Part shown: piece by piece, positions 9,007 through 18,520 of the stretch
How the letters are laid out: every line of letters begins with the position of its first letter
Numbering within the stretch: the stretch's first letter is position 1
Assembly: GCA_963975425.1 (NCBI GenBank)
Contig: CAXBGS010000004.1
Span: forward strand, 434,001-498,000
DNA length: 64,000 nt
Reading direction: 5' to 3'
Source: CAXBGS01 sp963975425
GTDB taxonomy: Bacteria > Planctomycetota > Planctomycetia > Pirellulales > Pirellulaceae
Translations under genes and position numbers: made by a program
Notes under the pieces: generated by a model
Told to the model about the DNA's origin: nothing
What the model saw: the letters and a program-made list of their open reading frames with translations, nothing else
Database searches by the model: none

Positions 9007-9371
9007 ACGGACAACTCGGTGCGTCTGTTGCATCCCAGCGCGTCTGTTGCACCCCGGCGCGTCTGTTGCATCCCGGCGCGTCTGTTGCATCCCGGCGCGT
9101 CCGTTGCCCAAGCATGTCGGACAGCCTTGCACTCTGGCGACTGGGAACTTTGGCGCGTCCGCCCATGGCATGTATCGCATCGACCCATAGGCCCCAAGAA
9201 TCTCGGCGGCGTATCGTCCCCGTCTCAGAATCGGCCTGAATTCGACATCGATTTGGCACCGCGCCGATGTTTTCCGATCGCCAGAAATCAGAGCTGGACC
9301 ACGCATATCCGACTATGATGTATCTGGCTGGCTTTTCTGCGACCGATAACTTTTTCTGACTGCCTCACTTC
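9007..9371. other. 365-bp intergenic region with tandem repeat
   Basis: Holds the 19-bp tandem repeat (9021-9110). The remainder shows no gene; the region just before 9372 (ATCTGGCTGG...TAACTTTTTCTGAC) is probably the promoter area of the HEAT-like gene but no clear -35/-10 pair was found. Confidence 0.5.
9021..9110. repeat. 19-bp tandem repeat, about 4.7 copies
   Basis: The unit GCGTCTGTTGCATCCCGGC starts at 9021, 9040, 9059, 9078 and 9097, with single-base changes in copies 1, 2 and 5. No spacer separates the copies, so it is not a CRISPR array. It begins 14 bp after the stop of the small membrane-protein gene. Confidence 0.9.
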
Positions 9372-11339
9372 ATGTCCAACATCCCCACTGCGTCAACGAT
9401 CCCAGGCTTGTGGATCCGGCGAACAACGACGATCGCCACTGTTCTTTGTGCGTCTTTGGCGATCGGGCTAGCCGCGGATGCACAAGATGACCCGTTTGCA
9501 ACCGCAGCCGGACCATCCGATCTCAATCGTCCGCCGGCGGCACAATCGAGCGACGGCGAAGACTTAGGCCCACCGGACACTCCGCTTTCGGAACAACTCA
9601 AGCTGCAGGCAAGACGTGGGGACTTGCTTGCCGCCGATTCGATCTCGGCGCTCGCTCGCATCGGTCGATGGCACGACGTCGATCGCTTGTTAGCCGAAGC
9701 GGCGGGTCGAACGTTGAACGACCAAACCTTGGCAGCAATGGGCGACCGTATCGAACCAGCCGTGTTGATGCGCATTCGTTTGAATCAAAGCTTATCAGAA
9801 CCGTCGCGAACGCTTATCGACAAAATCAGCCTCGCAACGAAGTCGGCCAATGAATCTCCCAAACGCCTCCGCGACGCCATCACAAAACTGGGATCCGACA
9901 GCCGTGATGTCCGCGCCGCCGGTTTGCGAGAATTAGCCAGTGGCGGGCGGGCAACAACGGCTGAGTTGATTCGCGCCATTGTCGCTGACAAACCGGTAGC
10001 GCCGCGTGACGACCTACTGCGAGCACTGCAGACGTTTGGACCCGACGGGGTTCAAGGCCTGCGACAGCTAGCACTTTACGGCCAACCAGAAATCCGCACC
10101 CGAGCGATCGGTTCGCTGGTTCGGCTCGGGGGGCAATCGGCAACGATCGAACTCATTACCGCTTTGCATGCGGCCGACGCGACCGATGATGAACGCAGCG
10201 CCGCCGCAAACCACTTGGTCGCCTTCGACGCAAACGAAACACCCCGTGGGCTGATCGATCTCGATACAGCCATCGGAGCGTTGCAACTGGATTTGCAACG
10301 GAAAAGGCAAGCGGCAAAACAGTCCGTCCGCAATGATCAATTCACCACGCTATGGAGTCTCAATGATGAGGGTGACGGAGTTACCTTTCAAGATATTCGA
10401 GCCGTACTGATTCCCTACCGCGAAGCAGCCGATGCCGCGGCGCGACTAAGACGGGTCGGAATCCGTTCGACCGCCACCACCCTGGATGCGTTGAACAGCG
10501 ATTTGGGATATCGAGTCATGATTGACCCCGACTGGGGCGATGACGATCAACGAGAACTGATCGCTGACGCATATCCAATCATTCATACAGTCGAAGGCCT
10601 TTCCAACGCACTTGAAAATGCAATCGAAAAACGCGACGACGCAGCGCTGCTGGGGCTGATTCGGCTGGTGTCGCATTTTACTGGGCCTGCGGATGCGGCG
10701 CGATTGCTCAACACAGCATCGACACCCGTATCACCGCTGGTGCGCGCCTCCGATCACGCAATTCCATCCATCCGGTTCGAGGCCGCAGCGGCGATCGCAT
10801 CGCTGAACAATGATGCCCCGTACGCCGGCAGCAGTCGTGTTCGCCGTACACTTGGCGAAATGCAGGCGCTCGGCGATTTACCAACGTCGCTGCTGCTGGA
10901 AACGCGCCCCGAGATCATTGTCCAACTCGAAGGCCTGCTCAGCCGGATCGGGCATCATGTCGAAGTCGTCGGATCGGGTGCGGAACTGGAGCGCCGCGTG
11001 GCCGCGGGTGGTGACCTGCGTTTGATTGTTTCGAAAACGGGAATTGCTGACATGTCCGCCGTCGAGATGGCAGATCGAGTACGGCGCACCCCACGCGGGC
11101 GCGAGTTGCCCATCCTGCTGTATGGCAGCCCGTCACCCGGACTTGAGACGGATCGATGGCTGAACGGTCAATCCTCGGCGCCGATCGTACAAATCGATCG
11201 TCCCGTATCGACCGATCGCATGATTCAAGTTCGCGACTTGTCGCAACAGCGACAACAACTGCCAGCACTCTCGTCGATCGATCGCCAACGGTACCAGCAA
11301 ATCGCCAGTGACGCTCTGGCCAACCTTGCCGGACTGTAA
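9372..11339 (+). CDS. Exported HEAT-like repeat protein with degenerate receiver-like C-terminus
   Basis: 655 residues. A hydrophobic segment at about 21-38 after two Arg looks like a signal peptide or anchor. Residues ~60-500 are alpha-helical with HEAT-like repeats (for example LRDAITKLGSDSRDVRAAG and IRTRAIGSLVRLGG). From about 510 the pattern changes to alternating strands and helices resembling a response-regulator receiver: LLLETRPEIIVQLEGLLSRI, then LRLIVSKTGIADMSAVEMA, then LPILLYGSP. The aspartate that is phosphorylated in true receivers is missing (LIVSK in its place). The receiver assignment is by pattern only. It sits directly upstream of a sigma-54 activator but 150 bp apart. Function unknown. 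Confidence 0.65.
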   Translation: MSNIPTASTIPGLWIRRTTTIATVLCASLAIGLAADAQDDPFATAAGPSDLNRPPAAQSSDGEDLGPPDTPLSEQLKLQARRGDLLAADSISALARIGRWHDVDRLLAEAAGRTLNDQTLAAMGDRIEPAVLMRIRLNQSLSEPSRTLIDKISLATKSANESPKRLRDAITKLGSDSRDVRAAGLRELASGGRATTAELIRAIVADKPVAPRDDLLRALQTFGPDGVQGLRQLALYGQPEIRTRAIGSLVRLGGQSATIELITALHAADATDDERSAAANHLVAFDANETPRGLIDLDTAIGALQLDLQRKRQAAKQSVRNDQFTTLWSLNDEGDGVTFQDIRAVLIPYREAADAAARLRRVGIRSTATTLDALNSDLGYRVMIDPDWGDDDQRELIADAYPIIHTVEGLSNALENAIEKRDDAALLGLIRLVSHFTGPADAARLLNTASTPVSPLVRASDHAIPSIRFEAAAAIASLNNDAPYAGSSRVRRTLGEMQALGDLPTSLLLETRPEIIVQLEGLLSRIGHHVEVVGSGAELERRVAAGGDLRLIVSKTGIADMSAVEMADRVRRTPRGRELPILLYGSPSPGLETDRWLNGQSSAPIVQIDRPVSTDRMIQVRDLSQQRQQLPALSSIDRQRYQQIASDALANLAGL

Positions 11340-11490
11340 CATCCATTTAGTTCGCGGTATCGTTTTTCCGAAACTATTTGGTACCAGCTTGATTGGCGGT
11401 ACCGTAAAACAAAGTCCCACGGTATCGTCTTATCAGTTGAAGGCGGAGGTTATTTCATAGCCGAGTGTTGGCGTCCCCCCACAGACATTC

Positions 11491-12552
11491 ATGGCGATTC
11501 TAGGTATTCCGGCACATGGGTCCGGCGGCCCCCCGATCCAAGGCATTATCGGCAATTCGCCGACGATGATGGAGGTCTATCGTATCACCAGGCGCGTCGC
11601 ACCTAGCAACGCGTCGGTGTTGATTCTTGGCGAAACCGGTGTTGGTAAAGAACTGGTCGCCAGCGCGGTGCACGAACTGAGTCACCGCAGCGGTGCGTCG
11701 TTTGTCCGCGTCAATTGCGGCGCACTGAGTGAAAGCCTGCTGGAAAGTGAACTGTTCGGACACGTCCGTGGTGCATTCACCGGCGCTATCGCTAACCGGG
11801 CCGGTCGATTCGAAGCGGCCCAGGGCGGGACCATCTTTCTCGACGAAATCAATAGCACGTCGCTGACTCTGCAGGTCAAGCTGCTGCGCGTCTTGCAAGA
11901 AAAAGAATTCGAACGGGTCGGCGACACCACCACGATCACCACCGACGCCCGCGTCATCGCCGCCAGCAATCGAGACTTGATGCAAGAAGTCTATGCGGAA
12001 CGTTTTCGTGAAGACCTCTATTGGCGGTTAAACGTTGTTCCGATCGAGATCCCTCCGCTGAGACAACGACGCGATGACATCCCCGCGTTGGTTTCGCATT
12101 TCCTCGAATACTACAACGAAATCAACGATCGCTATGTGGTTCACATCGCTAGTGGCGCCATGGAAGCACTGCAGAACTATCATTGGCCGGGCAATGTTCG
12201 CGAACTGCAAAACTATATCGAACGTGCCGTCGTGATGTCGGAAACGGACGAATTGACCGTCGACCTACTGCCGCCGTGTGTGACCAGCCCCAGTGCACCG
12301 ATGGGCGGTACGAAACCGTTGGGTGATATGGAAGCCCTGACGCGCGAGGTCGTCATGCAGGGGCTTAGCGAAACGGGAACCGACAGCGAGAACGCCCACG
12401 GGATGATCGTCGACCGCGTAGAGAAAGAACTGATTTCCCAAGTCTTGGCGGCTTGTGGCGGTGTCCAGACCAAAGCCGCCAGCCGATTGGGAATCAACCG
12501 CAATACGCTGCACAAGAAAATCAAAGACTACGGACTCGACAGCGATCCGTGA
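11491..12552 (+). CDS. Sigma-54-dependent transcriptional activator (AAA+, Fis-type HTH)
   Basis: 353 residues: an AAA+ domain from about residue 20 with Walker A GETGVGKE (47-54), the sigma-54-contact loop GAFTGA (94-99) and Walker B GGTIFLDE (112-119), then a Fis-type helix-turn-helix at the C-terminus (AASRLGINRNTLHKKI). It opens promoters for RNA polymerase carrying RpoN. There is no N-terminal receiver, GAF or PAS sensor domain, like PspF, so its activity must be controlled by a partner protein or by its level. The exported protein upstream with the receiver-like domain is not an obvious partner because it appears to be outside the cytoplasm. No target promoter could be assigned. Confidence 0.92.
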   Translation: MAILGIPAHGSGGPPIQGIIGNSPTMMEVYRITRRVAPSNASVLILGETGVGKELVASAVHELSHRSGASFVRVNCGALSESLLESELFGHVRGAFTGAIANRAGRFEAAQGGTIFLDEINSTSLTLQVKLLRVLQEKEFERVGDTTTITTDARVIAASNRDLMQEVYAERFREDLYWRLNVVPIEIPPLRQRRDDIPALVSHFLEYYNEINDRYVVHIASGAMEALQNYHWPGNVRELQNYIERAVVMSETDELTVDLLPPCVTSPSAPMGGTKPLGDMEALTREVVMQGLSETGTDSENAHGMIVDRVEKELISQVLAACGGVQTKAASRLGINRNTLHKKIKDYGLDSDP

Positions 12553-12635
12553 GCTCTGCGTTCAGCGTCCTCGCTTGTGCGAGAACTCTGCATTCTTTGT
12601 TGCAAGCTCTCCGTTTGACGTTGCGAGCCCCCTGA

Positions 12636-14984
12636 TCATTGCACCGGAACGTTTTCTAGCAGAAATCGCGTCATCAATGCACGCAAATGCCGCGTCGTGC
12701 CTTTTCTTTCGCTGTTTGCGTGCGACCGATTCGGATAAGCCATCATCTGAAACGGTTTGTTGTGGGCAACCAATTCGTCGATCAACATCTCGGTCGTTTG
12801 ATAGTGACAATTGTCGTCACCGGTGCCATGAATGATCAACAAGTCACCCTGTAACTGTTTCGCGTAGTTGATCGCAGAGCCTTCACGAAAGCCCTCGACG
12901 TTCAGGCTCGGTAGACTCATATAACGTTCTTGATAGATCGTGTCGTAGTACCTTTGATTGGGCACCGGCGCGACCGCAATCGCGGCGGAATAGATTCGCG
13001 GATACTTAAAGATGGCATGCAGGGACGATGATCCCCCACCGCTCCAGCCCCAAATCGCAACACGGTCTGCATCGATGTAGCTTCGGTCTTTCAAAACGGA
13101 TTGCACGGCGGCGGCTTGATCCTTGGGGGGCAAAATGCCGATTTGACGATAGATACTTTTGCGCCATGCTCGACCACGAGGTGAATTCGTCCCTCGATTA
13201 TCAAAACTCATCACTACATATCCCTGCTGGGCCATCATCCAGTGCCACAGTGATGAACTGCCGCCCCAGCGATTGACGACCGTCGTACCCGCCGGCTCGC
13301 CATAGACATAGACGAGCAACGGGTACGATTGCGAGGAATCGAAATCGGGTGGCTTGATACACCATGCTTCCAGCGAAACGCCATCACCGATATCGACCTG
13401 AAAGAACTCGGGCGGCGAAATTCCAAGTGCGTCAACCTTTTCTTGCAGGCCGTCATTCGCCACCAAGGTTCGAATCGCTTGGTGATCGGGCAAAGAAACG
13501 AGTTGAGTCACGGGCACCTTGCTGGCCGAGGATTGGGTGTGGATCGCGAATTTTGCGTCGGGTGAAATCTGATATTGGTGACTGCCGACAAATCCCTGTG
13601 GCGTCACGCGCTCGGCCGGACCACCGGACAAAGATGTGCGATACAAATAACGCTGGGACGGGGCATCGGGTGATGCCGTGAAATAAACCGATTGCGTGTC
13701 GTTATCGATGGCCAGCACGTCAATCACGTCGAACGAGCCGCGTGTCACTTGGATCGGATCTGAATCGCCGTTTCTTGGGACCAAGTACAGATGCCGCCAC
13801 CCGTTGCGTTCACTTAGCCAAGTGAACGATTGATGATCGGCGGTCCAGTGGACGGCGTCGTGCACATCGACCCACGCGTCGTCGCGTTCGGTCATGATCG
13901 CCGACGTCACCAGCGCTGAATCGGCAACGCCAGCCGCAATCAATCGGTTGGTGTTTTGCAACCGATTCATCTGCTGGATCAACAGTGTCGGTTGCGAATC
14001 ATCATCATCGATCGTCGGCATCCAATCCATTCGCGGCAAGTAATACTCGGTATCGACACCGGAATCACCCGGCGGCTTGGGCACATCGACCCAGCGCGTG
14101 GTCGCGGTATCAATGTCGACGACGCCAATGCGGGCCGTCGGATTCCGCTGACCGACTTTCGGATAGGCAAATCGCTTGACCGTCGGGTACAGGGAATCGG
14201 TGTTGTTGACCAGCGTGAATTGCTGGACGTCTGTGGTGTCAATTTGCCAATAGGCGATCGAGTTACCGTCCTGGCTCCAACGAAAGCCGTCTCGCAGCGA
14301 AAACTCTTCCTCGTAAACCCAATCGGTCGTGCCGTTAACGATATTTTCCGATCCGCTGTGTGTCAGCTGAACGACGCGATGATCAAATAGGTTTTCGACG
14401 AACAGGTTGCGGTCACGAACGAATGCGACGTGCTTGCCCGTCGGTGAAATCTTGGCGAACATCAGGCTTGATGGCGGAGAGTCGCCGCCCAACTTTGTCA
14501 GCTGACGACTGCTGCGGTCCAGCATCCAATAGTCGCCGCGAGTGTGTTGCCGCCAAACGCGTTTGGTATCTGTAAAGATCAACAGCAAGTTGTGATCGGT
14601 CGACCACTGATAACTTGCTATTCGAATCGGTTCCGATTCACCCGGCGGGATCAAGTCCGCCGCGGACACCATCACCGTGGATTGGCCGGATGCCGCGTCA
14701 TAGCGGACGATATCGCGCCCCGTTTCCAACTGACTTGATTTCTCGAGGACCGTATAGGCCGCCGCGCTGGAATCGCTCGGTCGCGGCACAAGCCACTGTG
14801 CCGACAACGAATCGCCTTTGAAGTCGCTGGACTTGTAGATACGGTCGATCGTCAACTGAGGATCAATCTCAGCCTTGACGGGTCCCGCGTTATCTTGACC
14901 AATCAGTCGATGCGAAACAGAAAAGGTGACGATAGCGGCGAGCACGAGTCGCACCGCTCGAGAAAGAATGTACCGCCGCGGCAT
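12636..14984 (-). CDS. Exported S9 family peptidase (dipeptidyl peptidase IV-like)
   Basis: 782 residues. An N-terminal signal peptide (residues ~1-28), a large beta-propeller of the DPP IV type (~60-520, with SPTGKHVAFVRDRNLF and DGFRWSQDGNSIAYW blades), then an alpha/beta-hydrolase domain. The catalytic Ser is in GWSGGGS (about residue 645), Asp in HGTGDDN (about 722) and His in NRSHAN (about 750). DPP IV itself has GWSYGG; the Tyr is Gly here. The EEEFSLRDGFRW segment carries the Glu pair that in DPP IV binds the free N-terminus, which supports dipeptidyl-peptidase activity in the periplasm. Convergent with the sigma-54 activator. Confidence 0.9.
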   Translation of the reverse strand: MPRRYILSRAVRLVLAAIVTFSVSHRLIGQDNAGPVKAEIDPQLTIDRIYKSSDFKGDSLSAQWLVPRPSDSSAAAYTVLEKSSQLETGRDIVRYDAASGQSTVMVSAADLIPPGESEPIRIASYQWSTDHNLLLIFTDTKRVWRQHTRGDYWMLDRSSRQLTKLGGDSPPSSLMFAKISPTGKHVAFVRDRNLFVENLFDHRVVQLTHSGSENIVNGTTDWVYEEEFSLRDGFRWSQDGNSIAYWQIDTTDVQQFTLVNNTDSLYPTVKRFAYPKVGQRNPTARIGVVDIDTATTRWVDVPKPPGDSGVDTEYYLPRMDWMPTIDDDDSQPTLLIQQMNRLQNTNRLIAAGVADSALVTSAIMTERDDAWVDVHDAVHWTADHQSFTWLSERNGWRHLYLVPRNGDSDPIQVTRGSFDVIDVLAIDNDTQSVYFTASPDAPSQRYLYRTSLSGGPAERVTPQGFVGSHQYQISPDAKFAIHTQSSASKVPVTQLVSLPDHQAIRTLVANDGLQEKVDALGISPPEFFQVDIGDGVSLEAWCIKPPDFDSSQSYPLLVYVYGEPAGTTVVNRWGGSSSLWHWMMAQQGYVVMSFDNRGTNSPRGRAWRKSIYRQIGILPPKDQAAAVQSVLKDRSYIDADRVAIWGWSGGGSSSLHAIFKYPRIYSAAIAVAPVPNQRYYDTIYQERYMSLPSLNVEGFREGSAINYAKQLQGDLLIIHGTGDDNCHYQTTEMLIDELVAHNKPFQMMAYPNRSHANSERKGTTRHLRALMTRFLLENVPVQ

Positions 14985-15192
14985 GAATCAAGAGTCCTGG
15001 ATCAAAGACGAATTGATCAGCGAAAGTCGAAAAGACTTTTCGCCGGTTCAGGATCATTGTAGCCAAGTATTCATAACCAATAGCGGCGTTGCCACAACCA
15101 ATCAGGCACGCCGATCGAACACTGCGTCAGACGCGACAAACACGGCAGTCGATCTTGTCAGCCGTAGTTCTGCCGAGCGGACAATCGGTTTG

Positions 15193-15453
15193 CTAACCCG
15201 AAACTCGGACTAAGTTGCAGACCTGCCACAGAATGCCGGCCTGACGGATGGCCGGGATCAACTGCTGCTTCAAATCGGCGGTCGGAAGATTTCCGTTGAG
15301 AATGATCGCGGTATTCTCAACGGATACCTGTACGCTCTCGCAATAGCGGTTGATTTGTTCGTTTCCCAGAAAAACGGATCGAATGCGCTCGATCAACTGT
15401 GCTTCTGGGCCACTAACACTGGCGGTCGTGGTGCATGTAGAGTTTTGGACCAT
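15193..15453 (-). CDS. BON-domain protein
   Basis: 86 residues from the ATG at 15453, chosen because GGAGG lies 7 bases upstream of it; an ATG 21 bases further upstream (15474) is also in frame but has no such site. The body (IERIRSVFLGNEQIN, then VQVSVENTAIILNGNLPTADLKQQ) matches a single BON domain, a small alpha/beta fold in OsmY and in channel or envelope proteins that is thought to bind phospholipid. No signal peptide is visible. Alone, between divergent and same-strand neighbours. Confidence 0.7.
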   Translation of the reverse strand: MVQNSTCTTTASVSGPEAQLIERIRSVFLGNEQINRYCESVQVSVENTAIILNGNLPTADLKQQLIPAIRQAGILWQVCNLVRVSG

Positions 15454-15643
15454 TTCGAGGCCTCCAAACGACATGAACGGGTATCTATAGAATAAATGCG
15501 TGATTTTTGCCGTTACGTATCCTAAAAAATGGTCGTTTTGCTCAAAAACATGCTGCGTTCACCCGATCTGCGGGCCCACGTCCGAATGATGCGTTTAACC
15601 CAAACCGAACATGACGATCACGCCCCCACCAGGGAATCGACCG

Positions 15644-17065
15644 ATGCGACTTTTGAACCCGACTCAATCTCTACCCACGGCCGTTCTCGCGACACTTCTG
15701 TTGGCAGGCTTTTGCCTGTTCGTTGGCACGCCGAAGAGCGTCCACGCACAACGCGATAACTCGCATTCGGTTGCTGGCGAGTCGGATCGTCAGATTGAGT
15801 TGGTTGTTCCAGCAATTGGTGGTGTCGTGCGATGGCATGACGTGGCTGATGCGGTCGCAACATCGATGACGCTGGACGCCAATGCGGTCCGACAAATGTT
15901 GCCATCAGGCAGCATCGATCTGCGCAGCGATGCAATGGTGTTGATGTTGATGGGCATCAACGTCGCGCTTGGCGATTCGCTTTCGGTCGATGTCGTGCGC
16001 GACGCGAACCAACAACCCGCACTGAGATTGCGATGTCGACGCGATGCATTCGCCGGGGCAAAGCCTGCGGCAACAAGCATCAAGACAACGATCTCCTTTG
16101 ACAAAGACTGGCTGGTAAATATCGACCGATATCCGCTGGTCGTGTGTATCCATGGCATGAAAGGACGTCCAGAAACGTTCGACGCGTTTCGCGAATACTT
16201 GCGAAAGCATGGCATCGCTACGGCCGCGGCCAGGTACGACGACAACGATTCCATCAGCCAATCCGCTGCCCGGATCGCTGCCGTTACAAAGTCGCATCTA
16301 CAGCAAGCCCGCCTCCGCCACACGGCGACCGACAACCGCGAACTGCGCCGCGGAGCCCCGTCATCGGCGGACGATGCTTTACCACGAGTTGCCTTCGTTG
16401 GTCATTCGATGGGTGGACTGGTCGCGCGTGAGATCGTTGAGAACCCTGACATTGAATTTGAAAACGTCTCGCATTTATTCACAGTGGCGACACCGCACCT
16501 CGGATCAAACTGGGCCAGCCTGCCGCCCATGCTGAACCTGCTGACCGAAAGCGAGTTGAATCCCGAGGACTTGATTGACATCCTGATGCATCAGCCCACA
16601 TCGCAAGGGCTAATCGACATGCAACCGGGATCGGATCAGCTGGTTCGAATGGCGTCTCGACCCCGACATCCCGGCGTTTCCTACACGTCGATCGTGGGAA
16701 CGGGCAGCCCGGTCAGGCAAGCCGACGTCGATGCACTGCGAGAAACGCTAAACCAGCTGGACCGCAATGGAAGCTTTGTGCGATTGATCCGCCCGCGCAT
16801 CCGGCCACTGCTGGAAAATTTTGACGAATTGGTCCAGGGTTTAGGCGATGGTGTCGTCTCGGTGAAAAACGCCGAGCTCCGCGGCGTTGTGGACGTTGTT
16901 ACCGTACCGCTTGAGCATGGAGAAATGTTTTCGACGCTGCCTCGTCAAACGAATCCGGTCTGGGACGCGATCTGCAATCGCATGACGGCGAATAAATTGT
17001 CGCCAAAAAATAGCCAAACGCCGAAAACCCGCGCCCCGCAGGTTGCAACACCGGGCCAACCGTAA
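15644..17065 (+). CDS. Exported alpha/beta hydrolase (lipase-like)
   Basis: About 473 residues. The ATG at 15644 has AGGGAA about 8 bases upstream and opens a signal peptide (about 35 residues, cleavage after VHA); an ATG at 15611 is less likely. An N-terminal domain of ~130 residues of unknown type precedes the hydrolase. The hydrolase core has the oxyanion segment VCIHGMKG and the nucleophile elbow GHSMGG (Ser about 255), followed by TVATPHLGS as in PGAP1/lipase-like esterases, which usually act on lipid esters. Late residues FDELVQGLGDGVVSVKNAEL and PLEHGEMF give probable acid and His. Substrate unknown. Confidence 0.8.
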   Translation: MRLLNPTQSLPTAVLATLLLAGFCLFVGTPKSVHAQRDNSHSVAGESDRQIELVVPAIGGVVRWHDVADAVATSMTLDANAVRQMLPSGSIDLRSDAMVLMLMGINVALGDSLSVDVVRDANQQPALRLRCRRDAFAGAKPAATSIKTTISFDKDWLVNIDRYPLVVCIHGMKGRPETFDAFREYLRKHGIATAAARYDDNDSISQSAARIAAVTKSHLQQARLRHTATDNRELRRGAPSSADDALPRVAFVGHSMGGLVAREIVENPDIEFENVSHLFTVATPHLGSNWASLPPMLNLLTESELNPEDLIDILMHQPTSQGLIDMQPGSDQLVRMASRPRHPGVSYTSIVGTGSPVRQADVDALRETLNQLDRNGSFVRLIRPRIRPLLENFDELVQGLGDGVVSVKNAELRGVVDVVTVPLEHGEMFSTLPRQTNPVWDAICNRMTANKLSPKNSQTPKTRAPQVATPGQP

Positions 17066-17094
17066 TGTCACGTACAATATCGGTCTATGACCGA

Positions 17095-17142
17095 CCGAGT
17101 CAGCTAGTGCCGCCTGAGTCAGCCCGAGTCAGCTAGCGCCGC
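17095..17142. repeat. Direct repeat CCGAGTCAGCTAG(T/C)GCCGC
   Basis: Two 19-bp copies at 17095-17113 and 17124-17142 differ at one base and are 29 bp apart start to start; a partial GAGTC copy follows at about 17145. They lie between the hydrolase stop and the SHD1-domain gene. Confidence 0.75.
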
Positions 17143-17199
17143 GCGAGTCGCACAAGGCCGCGTCAACACATTTCCTAGTTCGGGGAAGGAGAAGCAATC

Positions 17200-18411
17200 G
17201 TGCATCCGTCAAAACGAAACCTTTGTCTATCAATCTTGACGTCTGCTTTCATTTTCGTCCTGCCTGCCCACGGCGAAACTTGGAGCGATTCCACGGGCAA
17301 GTTCCAAGTCGAAGCAGAGTTTGCCGGTGTCTCAGGCACAAACGTCGTCTTGAAGAAAGCCGATGGGTCCACGTTGAATGTCCCGATCGCCAAGCTGAGT
17401 TCGACCAGCCGCGAACTTGCCAAGCAACTTTACGAGCAGCAAAAATCTCGCAGCTCCCAACCTTCACCCGATTCGTCCGTCCAGCAAGCGTCGGTATCCA
17501 TCCCTAGTGCGTCGAGTTCGCTGAAGCTATCGGTCGCGCCGCCGGTCGTCTCGCCGGTTGACCCGATGCCAGCATTCCCGCCAGACGCCACGCTTCAGCA
17601 GACGGTTGATTTCGTCACAGACCAGTTGATCGCCGGACACCCAGAAATCTTGTGGCATATGTTGCCTAGCGAGATGCGCGACGCCATCGACGATGCAGAG
17701 ATCCGTGGCAGAGCGCAAGCGTTCTTGCAAGAACAAGCAGCCGCCGGCAAGCAGCAAGAAGAAGTCATGATCAAAGCGATCGAGCTGTTGATCTCGAAGA
17801 AAGACTTCATCCTGAACTCACAGCTGATGTCGCAAGTACCGCCTCAGTTTCTGCCGATCATTCAGCAGGCGTACGACCCTGCCGTCGGGCTCGTCTATGA
17901 ACTGATGCAGATGTCTCATGGGCTTGAGGACATGCAAAGTCGAACGATCACGGAACTGTTGGATCAGCATGGACCGCGAATCGGTGGTCACGCCAAGCGT
18001 CTGATTGCGTTGGCGCCACCGCAAATGATTGACTCGATTCGCGGTTCCATCGTCGTCAGCGAATTGGACGGCACGCGTGGAACCGTAACGTCGACCGGCC
18101 CTGATGGAAAAAAGCAATCCATCCCATTCGTGCGATACGGCGATCGATGGATTCCTCAGCCGCTCGCCGATGCATGGGCTGAAAACAAAGACGATCTGGG
18201 CGAAAAACTATCCGAGGGTGTCGAGATGGCGAACGAGCAATCCGCTCAGAGCATGATGATGGCTGCTATGGTTGTCGGGATGGTCAACTCGGTGCTGGAC
18301 CCGCTGTCAAAAGCATCCACGCAGGAAGAATTCGACGCCGCCCTGATGCAAGCCACCCAGATGGCGACCAGCATGCAAGCAGGGGCCCTGCCGGGAAATG
18401 CGGCGCCATGA
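17200..18411 (+). CDS. Exported SHD1-domain protein, unknown function
   Basis: 403 residues from a GTG start; AAGGAG lies 8 bases upstream, which decides the start. A signal peptide (about residues 1-26) is followed by an SHD1-like domain: WSDSTGKFQVEAEF, then VVLKKADGSTLNVPIAKLS and a short helix. This module is frequent in exported planctomycete proteins, where its partner is unknown. A low-complexity Ser/Pro/Gln linker leads to a helical domain (about 125-400) with Met/Gln-rich C-terminus. The last ~60 residues are unusually rich in methionine (SMMMAAMVVGMV). The function is not recognised. Confidence 0.75.
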   Translation: MHPSKRNLCLSILTSAFIFVLPAHGETWSDSTGKFQVEAEFAGVSGTNVVLKKADGSTLNVPIAKLSSTSRELAKQLYEQQKSRSSQPSPDSSVQQASVSIPSASSSLKLSVAPPVVSPVDPMPAFPPDATLQQTVDFVTDQLIAGHPEILWHMLPSEMRDAIDDAEIRGRAQAFLQEQAAAGKQQEEVMIKAIELLISKKDFILNSQLMSQVPPQFLPIIQQAYDPAVGLVYELMQMSHGLEDMQSRTITELLDQHGPRIGGHAKRLIALAPPQMIDSIRGSIVVSELDGTRGTVTSTGPDGKKQSIPFVRYGDRWIPQPLADAWAENKDDLGEKLSEGVEMANEQSAQSMMMAAMVVGMVNSVLDPLSKASTQEEFDAALMQATQMATSMQAGALPGNAAP

Positions 18412-18454
18412 CCGTGCCGCAACGGTGAGGCGAACGCCGCCACATGTGTGAATC

Positions 18455-18501
18455 TTTGAATCGACGCCGTGTCCGGATCCAAGGCGTGTCATCGATTCAA
18501 A
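18455..18501. repeat. Inverted repeat upstream of the TPR-like gene
   Basis: TTTGAATCGA (18455-18464) and TCGATTCAAA (18492-18501) are exact inverted copies; inside them CGCC (18465-18468) and GGCG (18483-18486) extend the pairing. It ends 19 bp before the start at 18521, so it could be a terminator of the upstream gene, an operator or an element in the 5' leader. Confidence 0.5.
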
Positions 18502-18520
18502 CTTCGCGTAAACTAGCGGT

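Noticed and set aside
9021..9110. CRISPR-like array
   Set aside because: The 19-bp units abut directly with no spacers, and no cas gene is near.
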